Positions 13,907 to 25,898 are shown, numbered from the stretch's first letter. The stretch is 64,000 nt of DNA from Spirodela intermedia (GCA_902729315.2 LR746266.1:3668759-3732758); one strand, 5' to 3'. A program made the numbers and translations. The notes: generated by a model not told the origin, from the sequence alone.

Positions 13907-14736
13907 GAATCTCTGCAAGTGCTACTGTAGCAGTTTCAGCTTTTGGATTGTCGTGTTGGGCTCTGGTTTGCTTTTCTACGTCCTCTACCACCCACTCGCT
14001 GGGAGGGAGAATAGGGAGTGGGAGGGGGGAGAGAGAGAGAGAGAGAGTGCGCCAGACAGACGGAAGAGGGGAGGAAAAGGGCAAAGTCCCGTCGTGTTTC
14101 CTGCAGGAATTCCGCGACCTCGAAGTGGTACTGTGTTCGGAATCTCTACGTTCTGAGAAGCATTTGATTCCCAGGCGCCTACAATGGGTACTGCCTTTAT
14201 TGTTGCTACTAGGCATCGGTCTCGATAGCTAGGCCCCCGTTTTGTGTTCTGTCTACACCTACGGTCAGAGGGATCCCTCCTCGATCATTTCTCATTTCTT
14301 ATCGCTCGATTCCTCATTTTGGGTGCCGCCTCGTCTCTGACGGCCATGATTGGTGATGTTCTTGCTTCTTTTGTTCGGGAATTCAACAAGTGTTTCTCAT
14401 TTCCCCTGTGTTCACCTGTTCTGGCGGTGCTCATCTTGTTCCAGTTTTTGTGAATTTCCGCTGCTTAATTTCCCTTTCCGATGCGTTCTTCTGCCTTATT
14501 TATTACGCCTGATGACCGAGGATTCGCTTCCGAAGTTCGGCTTCTTCGTGATTCCTAATCGTTATTGCCGTCCGCTTCGTGTGGAATCAAGATGTGCTTC
14601 GGTTTCAGTTTTCCCTTTTTTTTTTCTTCTTCCTCGGTTATAATTTTGTTACTCCGACCGACTCCCTGTTCCTTCCTAAAACCTACTGAACTGATTCGCG
14701 CTTCCTGCAGAGACACATCAGAGTTCTTCATGGGAT

Positions 14737-16648
14737 ATGGATGACGAATACGAGAAGTTGATTCGGAGGTTGAACCCGCCGAGGTGATTATCCGCCCCTA
14801 GCCGATATTTTTTCAATGATTTGGCATGAATTTTCCTGAAGATCTTGTTCTTCCGGTTCTTCGTCCATCCCAACCAGGGTCGTCATCGACAACGAATCGT
14901 GCGGGAACGCGACAGTCATTCAGGTAATCTCCCGTGTTCATTTCACGCGCTCATCATATTTTTTTTGGTCCATTTGTTCGTATTTTTCTCAGCTCATCGT
15001 CGGAATCCCGTGTTTAATCCCTCAGGTCGATAGTGCGAATAAGCACGGAATTCTTCTCGAGGTGGTTCAGGTTCTGACAGATCTGAATCTCGTCATCTCC
15101 AAGGCCTACATATCATCCGATGGAGGGTGGTTCATGGATGGTATCATCTCCAAGAGCTCTCTTCCGATTTCTTCACTGCTCGTCGAGTTCTTCACTGATC
15201 TGCCTCACCGGCAGCAATCTGACACAATCTTCTTGGGCTGCAACAGTCTTCAACGTCACCGACAGAGAAGGGAAGAAGCTGGGGGATGAGGTGACGGTCA
15301 ACGCCGTCGCGGATTTCATCCGCAAGGTACTGCTACTACACGAAGGTGCCACATTCCCGTTGACCGACCGTCTTTATCCCCGGGGAAGGTAAGACTGACG
15401 GCGGCGGGTGGTTCTGTGCAGTCTCTAGGGGCGGACTCTGGTTATCTGCCATCGAAGAGGAGATCTGTGGGCGTGGCGGCTTCGAGCGAGTACACTTCGA
15501 TCGAGCTGACGGGGACGGACAGGCCTGGTTTGCTTTCCGAGGTCTCTGCGGTGCTGAACAGCTTGAAGTGCAACGTGGTCAACGCCGAGGTTTGGACGCA
15601 CAACACCAGGGCGGCGGCGGTGATGCACGTCACAGACGAGGCCAGCGGCGCCGCCATCACCGACCCGGAGAGGCTCGCTAAGATCAAGGAGCTCCTCTGC
15701 AACGTCCTCAAGGGCAGCAACAAGAACCGCGGCGCGAGGACCGCCGTCTCCCTGGGGGCCACCCACACCGAGCGGCGCCTCCACCAGATGATGTTCGACG
15801 ACCGAGACTACGAGAGGTCAAACCGAGACGGCGCCGCCGCCGCCGACGAGAAGCCCAGGCCCAATGTGACTGTGGTCAACTGGCAGGATAAAGATTACTC
15901 GGTGGTCACCATTCGGTGCAAGGACAGGCCGAAGCTCCTGTTCGACACGGTCTGCACTCTCACAGACATGCAGTACGTCGTCTTCCACGCCAACATCGGC
16001 ATCGAAGGCCCCGGAGCTTATCAGGTAGGTTGCTTCCTGCTAGCTAGCTAGCTAGCTAGCTGCGGTCTTCTTGTTCAGGTCTGGTAAACTTTTTTTTTTG
16101 CTTTCGATCACCGTGAAGGAATTCTACATCCGACATGTGGATGGATCCCCGGTCAACTCAGAGGCGGAGAGGCAACGAGTAATCCAGTGCCTCGAAGCGG
16201 CTATCGAGAGGAGGGTGTCCGAGGTGGGATTTCCTTCTTCTTCCCTCTTGAGCAAGAAAGAAAGAAAGACGACGAAGATGACCCCCTCGATCCTTCTCTT
16301 CTGTTTTTGCAGGATTTGAAGCTGGAGCTGAGCACCGGCGACAGGGTCGGCCTGCTGTCCGACGTGACGAGGATCTTCCGCGAGAACAGTCTGACGGTGA
16401 CGCGGGCGGAGGTGACGACGAGGGGCGGCAAAGCGGTGAACACCTTCTACGTGCGGGACGCCGGGGGGAGTGCCGTCGACTCCAAGACCATCGACGCAGT
16501 GCGGCAGGCGATCGGCCTGACGGTGCTGCAGGTGAAGGGGAACCCGGAGCAGCTGAGGCCCCAGGAGGAGTCCCCCACGCGCTTCCTCTTCGGCGGCCTG
16601 TTCAAGTCCAAGTCCCTCTGCAACTTCGGGCTGCTCAGGCCCTACTAG
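14737..16648 (+). CDS. ACR-type protein with four ACT domains
   Basis: A plant ACT-domain-repeat protein, a family thought to sense amino acids; no catalytic domain is present. Seven exons: 14737-14783, 14878-14923, 15026-15140, 15247-15326, 15422-16024, 16119-16223, 16313-16648, giving 443 aa in an unbroken frame, close to the usual 420-460 aa. It starts [16 protein letters not shown]. The ACT repeats begin near residues 17 ([16 protein letters not shown]), 115 ([16 protein letters not shown]), 255 ([16 protein letters not shown]) and 335 ([19 protein letters not shown]). The tail [17 protein letters not shown] resembles the ACR4/ACR6 end as I recall it. A TTCCTGCAG acceptor at 14702-14710, 26 bases before the ATG, suggests a leader intron. 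The coding sequence is strongly GC-rich compared with its surroundings. Which ACR number it matches is uncertain. Confidence 0.93.
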
Positions 16649-17110
16649 ATCTCTTTGCAAATCCGGCCGTGAATGTACATATCTGTTCTTTGTTCTCTCC
16701 TGCGGCGGCGGCGGAGGGGGGTTTCTCTGAGTGCCCTGAGAAACCCATCACAACTACAGCACTCGCTGGCCGCCGCGCCGCCATTTGTTGTCCAAGGGGA
16801 CTGGCCCGTGGACCAGACATCGAAAGAACCCACCCTAAAGCTAGCTGATCGATGCACAGGGAATCACGATCGTGCTTGTTCTACACTTCTGTAAATATGA
16901 TGTAAATACAGATGCTTTGAAAGTGGAAATTCAGTTCAGCTCTTGTACATAGAAAAAGCTTTCCGGGACACTGGACTCTTCTTCTTCTTCTTCTTCCGAC
17001 ATCGAAAATGATCGATTCACCCAGTTGCCTGTCAACCCGGACCCAATAGAAAGTAGTTCTCGGTCAGCACGCTAGTTTGATTCCGAAGCGCCACCATGGT
17101 GGAAGCGACC
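16649..17110 (+). other. ACR 3' flank
   Basis: Probable 3' UTR of the ACR gene followed by spacer. It has a TTC-repeat stretch near 16980-16996 and no gene. Confidence 0.4.
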
Positions 17111-17174
17111 CCGGTGGATGGAGGAGAGGCCTAGGTTTCTCCACGGAGGAGCGGCGGGAATCGGCCCGCTGACA

Positions 17175-17345
17175 ATGACGGCGACGACGGCGACGACGGC
17201 GACAACGGGAGCTTTATCCTTCGCTCCACTCCACCTTTCACTTTCCGTTCGATGTGGCCCCCGCGGGCCACCGCCCCTCCGCCTCCGTTTTGGCCCCTTC
17301 CGGCGGAAAGGTGCGCGTTGGGCCGCCGGGGATCATGTTTATCCG
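17175..17345 (+). pseudogene. Possible orphan first exon with transit-peptide-like composition
   Basis: An ATG at 17175 opens a frame reading MTATTATTATTGALSFAP, then a Ser/Leu/Arg/Pro-rich, acid-poor stretch (LRLRFGPFRRKGARWAAGD) ending at a good GTGAGC donor near 17345. This composition is typical of plastid transit peptides. No following exon is visible before the convergent proline-rich gene ends at 17731, so it could be a remnant 5' exon or a chance open frame. No product can be named. Confidence 0.25.
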
Positions 17346-17730
17346 GTGAGCAATCAGTCACCGCCGCCGGTCTTTAACGGGATCCCTTGCCCGCCCCACC
17401 CCTCCCCCCCCACCAAATCTCTCGACGACGACCGGGATTCCGGTGACAGCCGACGGCTTGGCCGTGTGGGTTTTTTGGGAAGCCTAAGGATTTCTGTAGT
17501 TCGTTCCAGATTCTAGTCTCTGATTTTTTCATATCTGAAGAAGATCTGACAGCGATGATTCTATAATGAGTCGTTAGAAGCGACAGCGTCGAAGATGCAA
17601 AGGAGGACGTCATCTATACAGGCTACTACGGAAGCTCGTCTGTTATTCCGACCGGAGTTTCTGCTGTGCTGCTGCTTATTCCGAAGACGGCGACTGATCG
17701 ATCCATCCAGCGTGAGCAGAGCAGGGGCGG

Positions 17731-19040
17731 TCACGGAGTTGCCGCTGCGCCGCCCTTCGAAGAAGGAAAAGAAGGGGGGGTGCCGGGGAAGAAGGGGCTC
17801 TGCGGGAAGGGAAACTGCGGTAGCTGGAAGGCCGGCGGCGGCGACTGGAATGGGTTGGACGGCAGAACCGACGGCGGCGACTGGAAGGGGTTGGAGGGCA
17901 CAAGCGACGGCGGCGACCCGAAGGGGTTGGTGGGGAGAATCGACGGCGGAGACTGGAAGGGATTGGTGGGGAGAACCGACGGTGGAGACTGGAAGGGATT
18001 GGTGGGGAGAACCGACGGCGTAGCTCCGTAGGGGGTGGTGGGGAGAATCGGCGGCAGAGACTTGTAGGGGATGGTGGGGAGAATCGACGGCGGAGCTCGG
18101 TAGGGGGTGGTGGGGAGAACTGGGGGCGCAGAGTGATAGGGGCTGGGCGGAGACGGGAAGAAGAAGACCGGGCGGTCCTGCTTCTGGTCCATGAACGAGG
18201 CGGCGCTGCGGGTGGCCTGTGGTCGCGGCAGTTTCGACAGTTCCAGCCCCGGCAAACTGGGCAGGGTCGGCAGCTGCGGAATCGTCGGCAACTGCGGGAG
18301 CGTCGGTAACTGCGGGATCGTCGGCAACTGCGGGATCGTCGGCAACTGCGGGAGAGACGGACGAGAAGGCAGCTGGGGAAAGTCGGCGTAGGTCTGGGTG
18401 GCGTCGAGCTGGGGGGAGTCGGCGAGGCTGGGCTCCTGGTAGCAGAGCTCCGGCTGCTGCAGGGGCTTGAAGGTGAAGAACCCGGCGGAGAAGACGTGGA
18501 GACCCGACTTCGTCGACTTGAGCCGCAGGGAAGAAGAAGAAGACGTGGCGGAGGACGCCACCGCGCAGAAGGGCTCGCTACTGCTGACCAGCTTCACCGA
18601 GCAGGACTTTATCCTCCGCAGGTGCTTGCTTATCCGAGGGGGCAAGTGGACGCTGAACACGCCGTCCTGGTCGGTCCTCGACTCCGCCCTGAAGATGGGT
18701 CTCGTCGCTGCCGCCTCTTCTTCCTCGCCGCATTCGACGGCGACGACGGCACCTGCAAGCAGAGCAGAGCAGAGCACGGAAGAGCAGAGCTCCTTCATCT
18801 CAGGGGAGATTCAATGGGTGTTCCTCACCCGGAGAAGCATGCAGAGCGAAACCCACCTGGGATGAAATGACTGGTCCTGGAGAACTCCTGCTGGAAGCAG
18901 GTGTCGCAGTAGACGGTTCCCACCACCACAGCATTTGGAAGCCGTGGATTGCCATGGTCAGAGGAGCTCGAGCCAGGGCAGAAGAGGAGGCCGATCGCGA
19001 GGAACAGGAGAAGGCAGGGGATTCCATGGCCAGTCCCCAT
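17731..19040 (-). CDS. Secreted proline-rich protein, Ole e 1/extensin-like family
   Basis: A predicted extracellular cell-wall protein of 401 aa. Two exons, 18857-19040 and 17731-18752, join in phase (FIP-G-AVVAVECGE). The N terminus MGTGHGIPCLLLFLAIGLL is a signal peptide. Next comes an Ole e 1-type region, about residues 33-150, with GTVYCDTCFQ, VECG, SCSVKLVS and EPFCAV supplying the spaced cysteines. The C-terminal half is repetitive: a run of LP(Q/T)LPTIPQ-type units, then eight copies of a 13-residue unit around LPTNPFQSPPSV. A TATATA at 19083-19088 lies about 45 bases upstream of the ATG, so the longer upstream frame is not the start and the leader must be short. Such proteins are usually root-, pollen- or vascular-expressed; nothing here shows which. 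Confidence 0.88.
17851..18135 (-). repeat. In-gene tandem repeat, 39-bp units
   Basis: Eight imperfect 39-bp copies within the proline-rich gene, each encoding about 13 residues of the form P-S-x-L-P-T-x-P-F/Y-x-x-P-P. The copies with LPTNPFQSPP are the most alike, which suggests recent duplication. Confidence 0.85.
18246..18372 (-). repeat. In-gene short tandem repeat encoding LPQLPTIP units
   Basis: Tandem 18-base-scale units encode alternating LPQLPTIP and LPQLPTLP. They form a second, distinct repeat block in the proline-rich protein. Confidence 0.8.
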
Positions 19041-19082
19041 CTTATGAGCTTTTCTTGTGAGTCCAGGGCCCTCCGATCCAGA

Positions 19083-19088
19083 TATATA
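19083..19088 (-). promoter_or_regulatory. TATA box of the proline-rich protein gene
   Basis: TATATA read on the minus strand, about 43-48 bases upstream of the ATG at 19040. The spacing implies a very short 5' UTR. Confidence 0.5.
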
Positions 19089-19724
19089 GAACGGCAAAAA
19101 GGCTCGTGTCATCGTCTTCCTCCCGTGCTTCTCGAGGCTTTCATTGGAGACATCATGGGGAAACCAGGGTAGCGGCGAGCAGACAGGGGCTCGAAGTGAA
19201 TGAAGGAGGGAGAGCTCGTCTTCTTTTCCGCGCTGGCAGTAGAGAAAGGCGAAGGAAAGGACGAAAAGGGCGGATCGTCTGATGAATCCTCTTTACAGTG
19301 AGATCACATCATGGAAATTCTCAGGATTGCAGCCTCTTTCATTCCGTCGCCATGGCCATCCTGCCGTTTCTGATAAGGGTAACAAATGCGCACACGGGCT
19401 CCGCCGCGGGGAAGAGTCACGAGGGAAGCTTGACAGGGTAAGGGAGGAACCGGCAGAAGAGGAACCACCGCTCACTCAAGGAGAGCTAAACAATTGAGTT
19501 ATGGAAGAACAGATGCTCAAATGAAGATCGCAGATTTGACATCACGAGCGAGTATGAACCGCAAAAAATCCTGCAGCCCCCCCCCCTCTGTTCTTCAATC
19601 GATCATCCGCTCTTCGGCTGGGCTACAAAAATCCTTCTCATATAAATGCATCTCACAGAAGAAGATTCTACGATCTCGAAAAGGAAAATTGGGGCAATGT
19701 GCGAAGATCAATCCTCCTACCTAA

Positions 19725-22700
19725 TCAGAGCTGCGACTGAGCGAGGCAGCTGCGGATATCGGGGCTGCTGTAGTCGACGTAGCGCTCCCAGAGAGGTCTG
19801 TACCTCGCGATGGACAGCTTCAACCATGGCTTCATCCTCCCGCTGAAGTGAACGACGGCCGCGCTTTCGATCAATCGATTGTCAATGTCCGGGTCGAACC
19901 CTAGCCCTAGAACATGCCATCTACGATCTAGCGGCTCCGTCAGGCCGTGAAAGGTCAGGAGACCAGGGGCGAGGGTTCCCGTCCTCCAGAGTACGCCATT
20001 GGAGTTCCGCTCTTGCCAGCGATGATAAACCGAGGTCAGGTCGGCCTTCCTCCACGCCACCAGATCAAAAACGTTCATCCCGAAAGACCACCCGCAACCC
20101 TGCGGGTCAAATCTCGAGCTGATCAACGGGTCTGAGAAATTGAGGTACCTGTGGTACCTGTGAAACGCCTCCAGGCAAGTCTCGACAGCCCCATTGACGT
20201 TCCCTCGCAGATCCAGCGAGAACAAGGCGGCCAGATCCTTCTGAACCACGACATCGTCGTCGAGGAAGACCACCTTCTCCAGCGACGGGAACATCTGCGG
20301 AATGTAGAATCTCAAGTGGCTCAGAAGGGAATCAAGCTTCGGGCTCCCAAGGTGGCCAGCCTGGGACTCCTCGGACTGCGGAAGCTGTTTCACCATCGGT
20401 GAGTGGGAGGCGTTCAACCAGGAGAACTCCTCCATGCTTCGAACTTCCACTGTGCAACCTTTGAAGCTGTTCACGAGGAACCAGGCCCTCATGGCCCTGT
20501 AATTGGCACTGTTCGTCACCACATGGAACACAAGCTTCTGGGGGTGATCCGTATTGGAGACGGTGGAATTCACCACCACCGATGCGGCCAACAGGTTATC
20601 AGAGAACACACAGAAGTGGTGGAGGCTGTTGTCCACGAGCCGAGCTTGGTTCCTCCGGTCCTCCTCGAGCCTCCTGAGAGACGAGCTGCTGAGCCAGTCC
20701 ACCGTAAGCTTCACGCTCAGGCAGTGTATGTATCTGGGCACGGCTTCGGAGGCCAGCCGACCGAACTCAGCGCTCTGCACCGTTGCCGCGTTGACCCGGG
20801 CTTCCAGGGCCTGGATGTGATTCTTGAGCGTGACTATGGTGGTCGCAATGTCAAAGTGGGACTCTTGGGCCTTAAGGATCAGATGCGCCAGCTTGCTGAT
20901 GACGGGCTGAGCTTCTTCCAGGGTGATCCGTTTTCCTCCAGTGGCGGCTTGAGAGAGAAGGCGCTGGCAGCTCCTGATCTGTGAACTGAGATCCCCGGCG
21001 AGTTTCAGGTTTCCCTGCTCCTTGGCCATGACAAGGTAGGCTTTGGCGAGGGTCATCTGCTCAACCAGCTGCCGGGCAAAAGACGTGGCACTCGACAGCT
21101 CCCTTTTCAAGTCAAAGGTCTCACGCTGCGACCTCCGATTCGATTTTCTGGAGTCCTGAGGAAAGAACAAAGAAGAAGAGGGATCAAGAAGAGCCAAACC
21201 ATAGGGTCACTTGAGAACACTATCACACGCTATGTAAAATTGGAAGTCAACTGTAGGTCAAATTTATATTACGAGCAAAGTAAATTACCGAATTTGGGCA
21301 CAGAAAAACTTTTTTCTTCTTCCCGCGAACTAGAATTTAAAAAAAAAAATTGATGAACTTTCTCCTCAGAGATGTTGCGATTAAATTCCGATATTACAGA
21401 GAAGATGGGAAAATTCATCCAGAAAAGAACAGAAATAAACAGAAGGACGGCTCGTGCCAAAGCAATGGCGGATGAATATTCTATACGATGAGGCCTGCAA
21501 TTATCAAGCAATTAAGTTCCGGTAATCAGAGCAATCAACAAGCATAACTCGTTGCCACATCATTGTCTCAAAGTTCCTAGAGAAAGAAAGCCAGGTATTG
21601 GTCAATGTCACAAACAAAATCCAAGGGTATGCTGGATTGGTAACACTCAGCCTACGAAGCCACTGGAAGCAGTCATGGTAATGAAATATTTCCATAAATA
21701 AGGGAGTTGGGGGGGGGGTTGACTTTAAGCCTTTTGTTTAACTTTAAGATATCTGCAGGAGAGCCTTTTGCATGGCAAAGATCCTAACTTTCAGAGAAAA
21801 TAATCCATAGCTGAAAAAGCAGTGACATAGTAAATAACAATCAAAATGGGCATCTGATATAAAATAACCCATGCATATGCCATACACTATATTAAATCAT
21901 TCTCTTACATCTCTCTCTCTCTAAGCGTTTTGATGCAATCAACCGTGTGGTAGAAAAATGCAACCAAAATCATAGTTTGGGCAATTAGGTCACTCGGGTA
22001 ACTGCACGCTGTGTCAGACAGAGCGCATGCTTTATCAATGTATAAAGAGTCTACTGGTATGGTTTCAACCATAAATTCCGAAAATAATATTTAACTGGAT
22101 GGATGCAGATATGTTGAAGCCAAGCAATGGAGCATGAAGAACGTTCCTTAAATATCACCCATCTTCACCGAGGCAATGCGGTAAATCTCATTGCAGGTTG
22201 GGGGCCCGATTCATAAATAGATTAGGTCCAACCAAGCAGGCACTCCTCCAGCCTCCCTCCCTACCGTGGATCTGCCTGCTTCCCTCCACTGTGAATTCCT
22301 TCCTAATGGGGAAATCTACAGGGTCAGGCCCGAGCTTAAGAACAGGTACACGCTTCTTCTCCACTTGGCCCATGACAAGTATGGTAAAGATGACTAAACC
22401 ATGCATATCTTTCTCAGTATTCCGGATATCAGTCCAAATGCAAGCAATTATGGATCCTAAACGAGAAGCATTATAGTGTCCAAGAAAAGCCCATCACACA
22501 CGATTGTTCATCACAGGCCAACGAAGAATCAACGAAGAAATCTTCTCTAAAGTGTCAAGATCAAGGCCCAGGGAAAAAAACCCTGCTGCAAAGTTCTTCC
22601 CTTTTTTTTCTTCTTCTTCCAAAGAAGATTCTACTATAGCCATGGAAATATAAATGATACCACGAATAAGATAACCGTCAACTGCATCAAGAACACTTGA

Positions 22701-23196
22701 TCTCATATGACAGCAATAGGTGACTCAAGGAGATATCTTCCATCAGCAGTGGAAGTATCTGGCAACCCACCAGAGATTGGGTGTGATGTTCGACACGGGA
22801 AGAACTACCGCATAACTCTAGGTATCCACGTTAAGATTGGTGCTAAGCTCAACGCCAACATCAACGTAAGAAGACTTCCTTCGGTCAAAGACCAACGGGA
22901 AAGCATCTACTAATGAAAAATACATCAATGACCTTTTCTAGCGGCCTCAGCTGATTGAGGGGGGAACAAGGAGAAGGCAAATAAGCCATGAGCCCACAAG
23001 AGAAATGAGGAGAAGGAAATGAATTCCATCAGTGACTGGGAGTGCCCTCTTCGCTTACCTGTATTGGGGCCCCCCGGCGGGGCTGCAGCATGAAGATCAT
23101 CGTACCCAAGGCTAAAAAGACCAGCAGGAGGCACCAGATCCAACTCACGAATCGCCTTCTTGCGGGGCGCCGGAAGTCGGGCGCCCTGCGCCGCAT
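19725..23196 (-). CDS. GAUT11: GAUT11-like galacturonosyltransferase (GT8)
   Basis: A Golgi type II membrane enzyme of the GAUT clade of family GT8, which adds galacturonic acid from UDP-GalA to homogalacturonan. Two exons, 23059-23196 and 19725-21155, give 522 aa, against about 537 in Arabidopsis GAUT11 as I recall it. The first exon encodes MRRRAPDFRRPARRRFVSWI followed by a membrane anchor (about residues 17-37). Then come the stem (FARQLVEQMTLAKAYLVMAK) and the catalytic domain: HHFCVFSDN, HLRFYIPQMFP, the metal-binding DDD in VVFLDDDVVVQKDL, GMNVFDLVAW, DRRWHVLGLGFD and HFSGRMKPWLK. The start matches the MRRW-type N terminus of GAUT11, which is why the distant short first exon was chosen over an ATG in the large exon. 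The 1.9-kb intron holds no other gene that I can see. Confidence 0.93.
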
Positions 23197-24143
23197 GTCT
23201 GGGATAAATCCAACACCAAACCCACGACCAAACCAGCGATTCAGCCGAGGCAGCGCACCAATCTTACAAGACTGGGATCCCAAAGCAAGAACGGACACAT
23301 CCCCCACACCTCGGACGACAGCGTCCGCGACAAGATCAGCAGCCGAGCAAAAAACACGGCTCGCAACCTCCGAAATGGGTTTCTCCGCGTCCTCCTCGAG
23401 TTGGTAGTCTGCGAGCAACTCCTGCCGAGATCCGGAGCTTCGATGCAATTCCAGCAAGACGGAGTCGCTTTTTTTAAATCGAAAGAAGAGCTGACTACAC
23501 GGCGAAGCACGCGGGTGAAACCGACTGGAGAGGACGAAAAGGATGGCCGCTCGGGTCTCCGTCGCAACGTGTACGGGACAGGAAGACAAAGCCCATTACA
23601 GGGCTCCCTGGCGTGGGAGCGTGCGGCGCCATGTTCTCCTTGGAGGCATCCATAGATAATCACGAGAAGGAAATCCCACAGCCGCTGCTATCATTTGTTC
23701 ATATTTTTCCTTCCAACATCATCTCCATCAAAACCCCTCGGAGGGATCCAAATGCCATCCCTGGGCCGCCGAAAATCTCGAGATGGGCTTACTTTTGGAA
23801 CCTTTTTACTGGGCCCCACCATTCAATGTCAGACGGTCACGGCCCAAATTGGGCCCATGCCCAAGATTTTAGTCGACGACTACACATTTTTGTTTATTTT
23901 CTTGAAATAAATATATTTTTAGTATTTTTCCGAAAAAGGGTCGGATATACTCTACAAAGTCTATGGATTAAACCGATAATGAATCTTGGGTGACGACTAG
24001 ACTTCCTCAACTATATTTATTGAAAATCGTCACGACAATGTTACATCTAACCAATTATTTTAATCGTCGTTGACCAAGGGAACGGATGCCTGAATTCATC
24101 CTCCTGCCGGAGCTCTGATCGGCGTGTGTGGGCGACCAGTCTG
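23197..24143. other. GAUT11 upstream region and spacer
   Basis: Probable GAUT11 promoter and 5' UTR (GC-rich to about 23650), then AT-rich spacer. No coding feature is supported. Confidence 0.4.
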
Positions 24144-24431
24144 TCATGGAATCCCCCAGCCGCGCTGCTCTCTGCCCTTCCTCGCGACGGTGCCGCCGCC
24201 GGAGGACGACCCGGAACACCCGCAGCGGAAGAAGTGGAACATGACCGCCGCCAGGGAGACGATCACGAGGAGGACGACCACCAGGCAGAAGAACCACATA
24301 TCGTCCAGAGACGACCACGCCGCTGGCAGCCTGCTGAAGCCCCACCGCGGGAAGGGCAGGCCCAGCCTCTCCATCAGGAACTCGCCGGAGCTCCGCCGGA
24401 GAGCCTCCCGCAGGGCCCCCAGAGTCTCCAT
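24144..24431 (-). CDS. Small single-pass membrane protein, cluster member A
   Basis: An unrecognised intronless gene of 95 aa. It starts METLGALREALRRSSGEF; the frame also runs upstream from a non-ATG codon, but 24431 is the first ATG. An amphipathic N-terminal helix (LREALRRSSGEFLMERL) is followed by one membrane span (about residues 48-66, WFFCLVVVLLVIVSLAAVMF) and then FFRCGCSGSSSGGG and a basic tail. The helix, span and RCGCS motif match member B, and the span plus its preceding acidic-Trp motif recall the first span of members C and D. A (GA)n tract lies just upstream in the likely 5' UTR, and a TATA-like TATATAAATA (minus strand) sits at 24562-24571. Its high GC and paralogues support it as a real gene. 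Function unknown. Confidence 0.65.
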   Translation of the reverse strand: METLGALREALRRSSGEFLMERLGLPFPRWGFSRLPAAWSSLDDMWFFCLVVVLLVIVSLAAVMFHFFRCGCSGSSSGGGTVARKGREQRGWGIP

Positions 24432-24456
24432 CTCGCCCAAGTTCAAGCTTCTCAAC

Positions 24457-24458
<2 letters not shown>

Positions 24459-24536
<78 letters not shown>
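24459..24536. repeat. (CT)n microsatellite upstream of member A
   Basis: A CT run of about 78 bases (GA on the coding strand) ends 27 bases upstream of the ATG of member A, between it and a TATA-like sequence at 24562-24571. It would therefore be transcribed as 5' UTR. Confidence 0.97.
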
Positions 24537-24538
<2 letters not shown>

Positions 24539-24599
24539 GTATGAATGTGTGTAAAAGTATATATTTATATAGATCTATCTATCCATAGATGGTCGTTCC

Positions 24600-25640
24600 C
24601 AGATCCAAAGGAGGGGGCATTACATACCAGTTGGTAGAAGGATGGGAACGTGGGGGGATAAGCTGCCGTGTGTTTCCTCAATAAATAACTAAAAAAGGGA
24701 AACAATGGGATTCGGGTGGCTTCTATTCTCGTAGATATGCGGATTCCTCTCCTCCTTGTGAAGCTTCCTGCCCTCGTCTAGATGCCCCGAAATCATCGCG
24801 CAAGCACTCCGCGGAAATGTTCTCGTCATGGGAAGATGCGATCCATGTGGTTGCACCGTGTTTTAAATATCTTACTTACTGACTGACTGAAGCCCTGAGG
24901 GCCTGAGAAGTCCTCATGGCGACAGCATCTCGTCGTCCAACCATGGTTGACTTCTTCATGGGTTGCGCGTTCTTCGTCCAACCATGGTAGAAACTTGGGC
25001 AAAATATTTTTTTAATCGGATATTTTCAGTGATTTTTCTCAGAGATGGGCTTTTGGGTCCTCTAACTTGGATCAAATATATGGTGACCTCCTTTCTACGA
25101 AGTAGCAACCACATATTGGGAACTAGTATGGATTGTTGCATCAAATAGAGACGCCATTAGAGAAACGTGTCGAATTTGTTCTTTGGTTCTGTGTAAGTTG
25201 CTAGAATTCATCAGTATACAACCCTAGCTGTTGTCCATAGTTGTATGATCCGTGTTTCCCAACCTGGATTTTCTTTGCACGGGCACTGCTCACGACGTAC
25301 GAACTGGTTGAATCTCTCTCGCTCTCTCCCTCTCTCTCTCGCTTTCCATCAGGAAGCACGACACAATCCTCAATATAATGTGCTTCTTCTCTCGTCAAAT
25401 ACCACAAAAGAATATGGAGTCAACGGATTATAGATTTTTTTGCTTTTTGAAAATTTCGAGGTTCGATAGTTTGAGGCTCAATAAGGAGTCAACGTGAATA
25501 CAGACCCCAGTAACGATCGCGAGTTTACGCTTTGTGGACGCGACTTTCGATCTCTGTAACACAGATAACTAGCATAGCTTAGTCAGAGGTGGCCGTTGAC
25601 ATTATGGGGAGGGAGAGGCGGCTGCGGCCAACGAGCGTTC
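24600..25640. other. Spacer between members A and B
   Basis: Mixed-composition spacer without a supported gene. A short CT-rich stretch lies at 25314-25340. Confidence 0.4.
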
Positions 25641-25898
25641 TCAGACGTCCGCTTGCATCCTCTTGGTCTTCGAATTGGAGCACCCGCAGCGATACACGTA
25701 GTACATGAGGCCCACCACGAAGAGAACCACCGCGAGGAGGATGGAGACGGCGGCGATCCACGGGCCACGAAGCGATGGCGTCGCCGCTGGCCCGTCCTCC
25801 TCGAGCTTCTGCAGAAGGAACTCGGCGGAGCGCGCAAGGCTCCGAAGTAGCGCCTTCTCGCCCATCTCCCGCTGGAGCAGCTCCTCGGAATGCCACAT
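25641..25898 (-). CDS. Small single-pass membrane protein, cluster member B
   Basis: An unrecognised intronless gene of 85 aa starting at the ATG at 25898 (MWHSEELLQREMGEKALL). Its N-terminal helix LLRSLARSAEFLLQKLEED is amphipathic. One membrane span follows (about residues 47-66, PWIAAVSILLAVVLFVVGLM), then YYVYRCGCSNSKTKRMQADV. It is closest to member A (shared helix, span position and RCGCS), and its helix also resembles LSSFLQKLEQ in member C. A CT tract (25899-25918) touches the start codon, as near member A. By the positive-inside rule the basic segment after RCGCS would be cytosolic; this is inference. Confidence 0.65.
   Translation of the reverse strand: MWHSEELLQREMGEKALLRSLARSAEFLLQKLEEDGPAATPSLRGPWIAAVSILLAVVLFVVGLMYYVYRCGCSNSKTKRMQADV

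Noticed and set aside
13578-14232. Long overlapping frames (over 200 codons) on both strands
   Set aside because: They run through the GA microsatellite and are made of Glu/Arg or Ser/Leu repeats; there are no family motifs, and the ACR leader explains the region.
15425-15784. Minus-strand frames of 108-119 codons
   Set aside because: They are shadows of the GC-rich fifth exon of the ACR gene, whose plus-strand frame encodes clear ACT domains.
20403-20984. Plus-strand frame of 193 codons
   Set aside because: It is antisense to the GAUT11 catalytic exon and has no recognisable domain.
22198-22913. Possible small genes inside the GAUT11 intron
   Set aside because: The frames are short, lack splice partners and match nothing I recognise.
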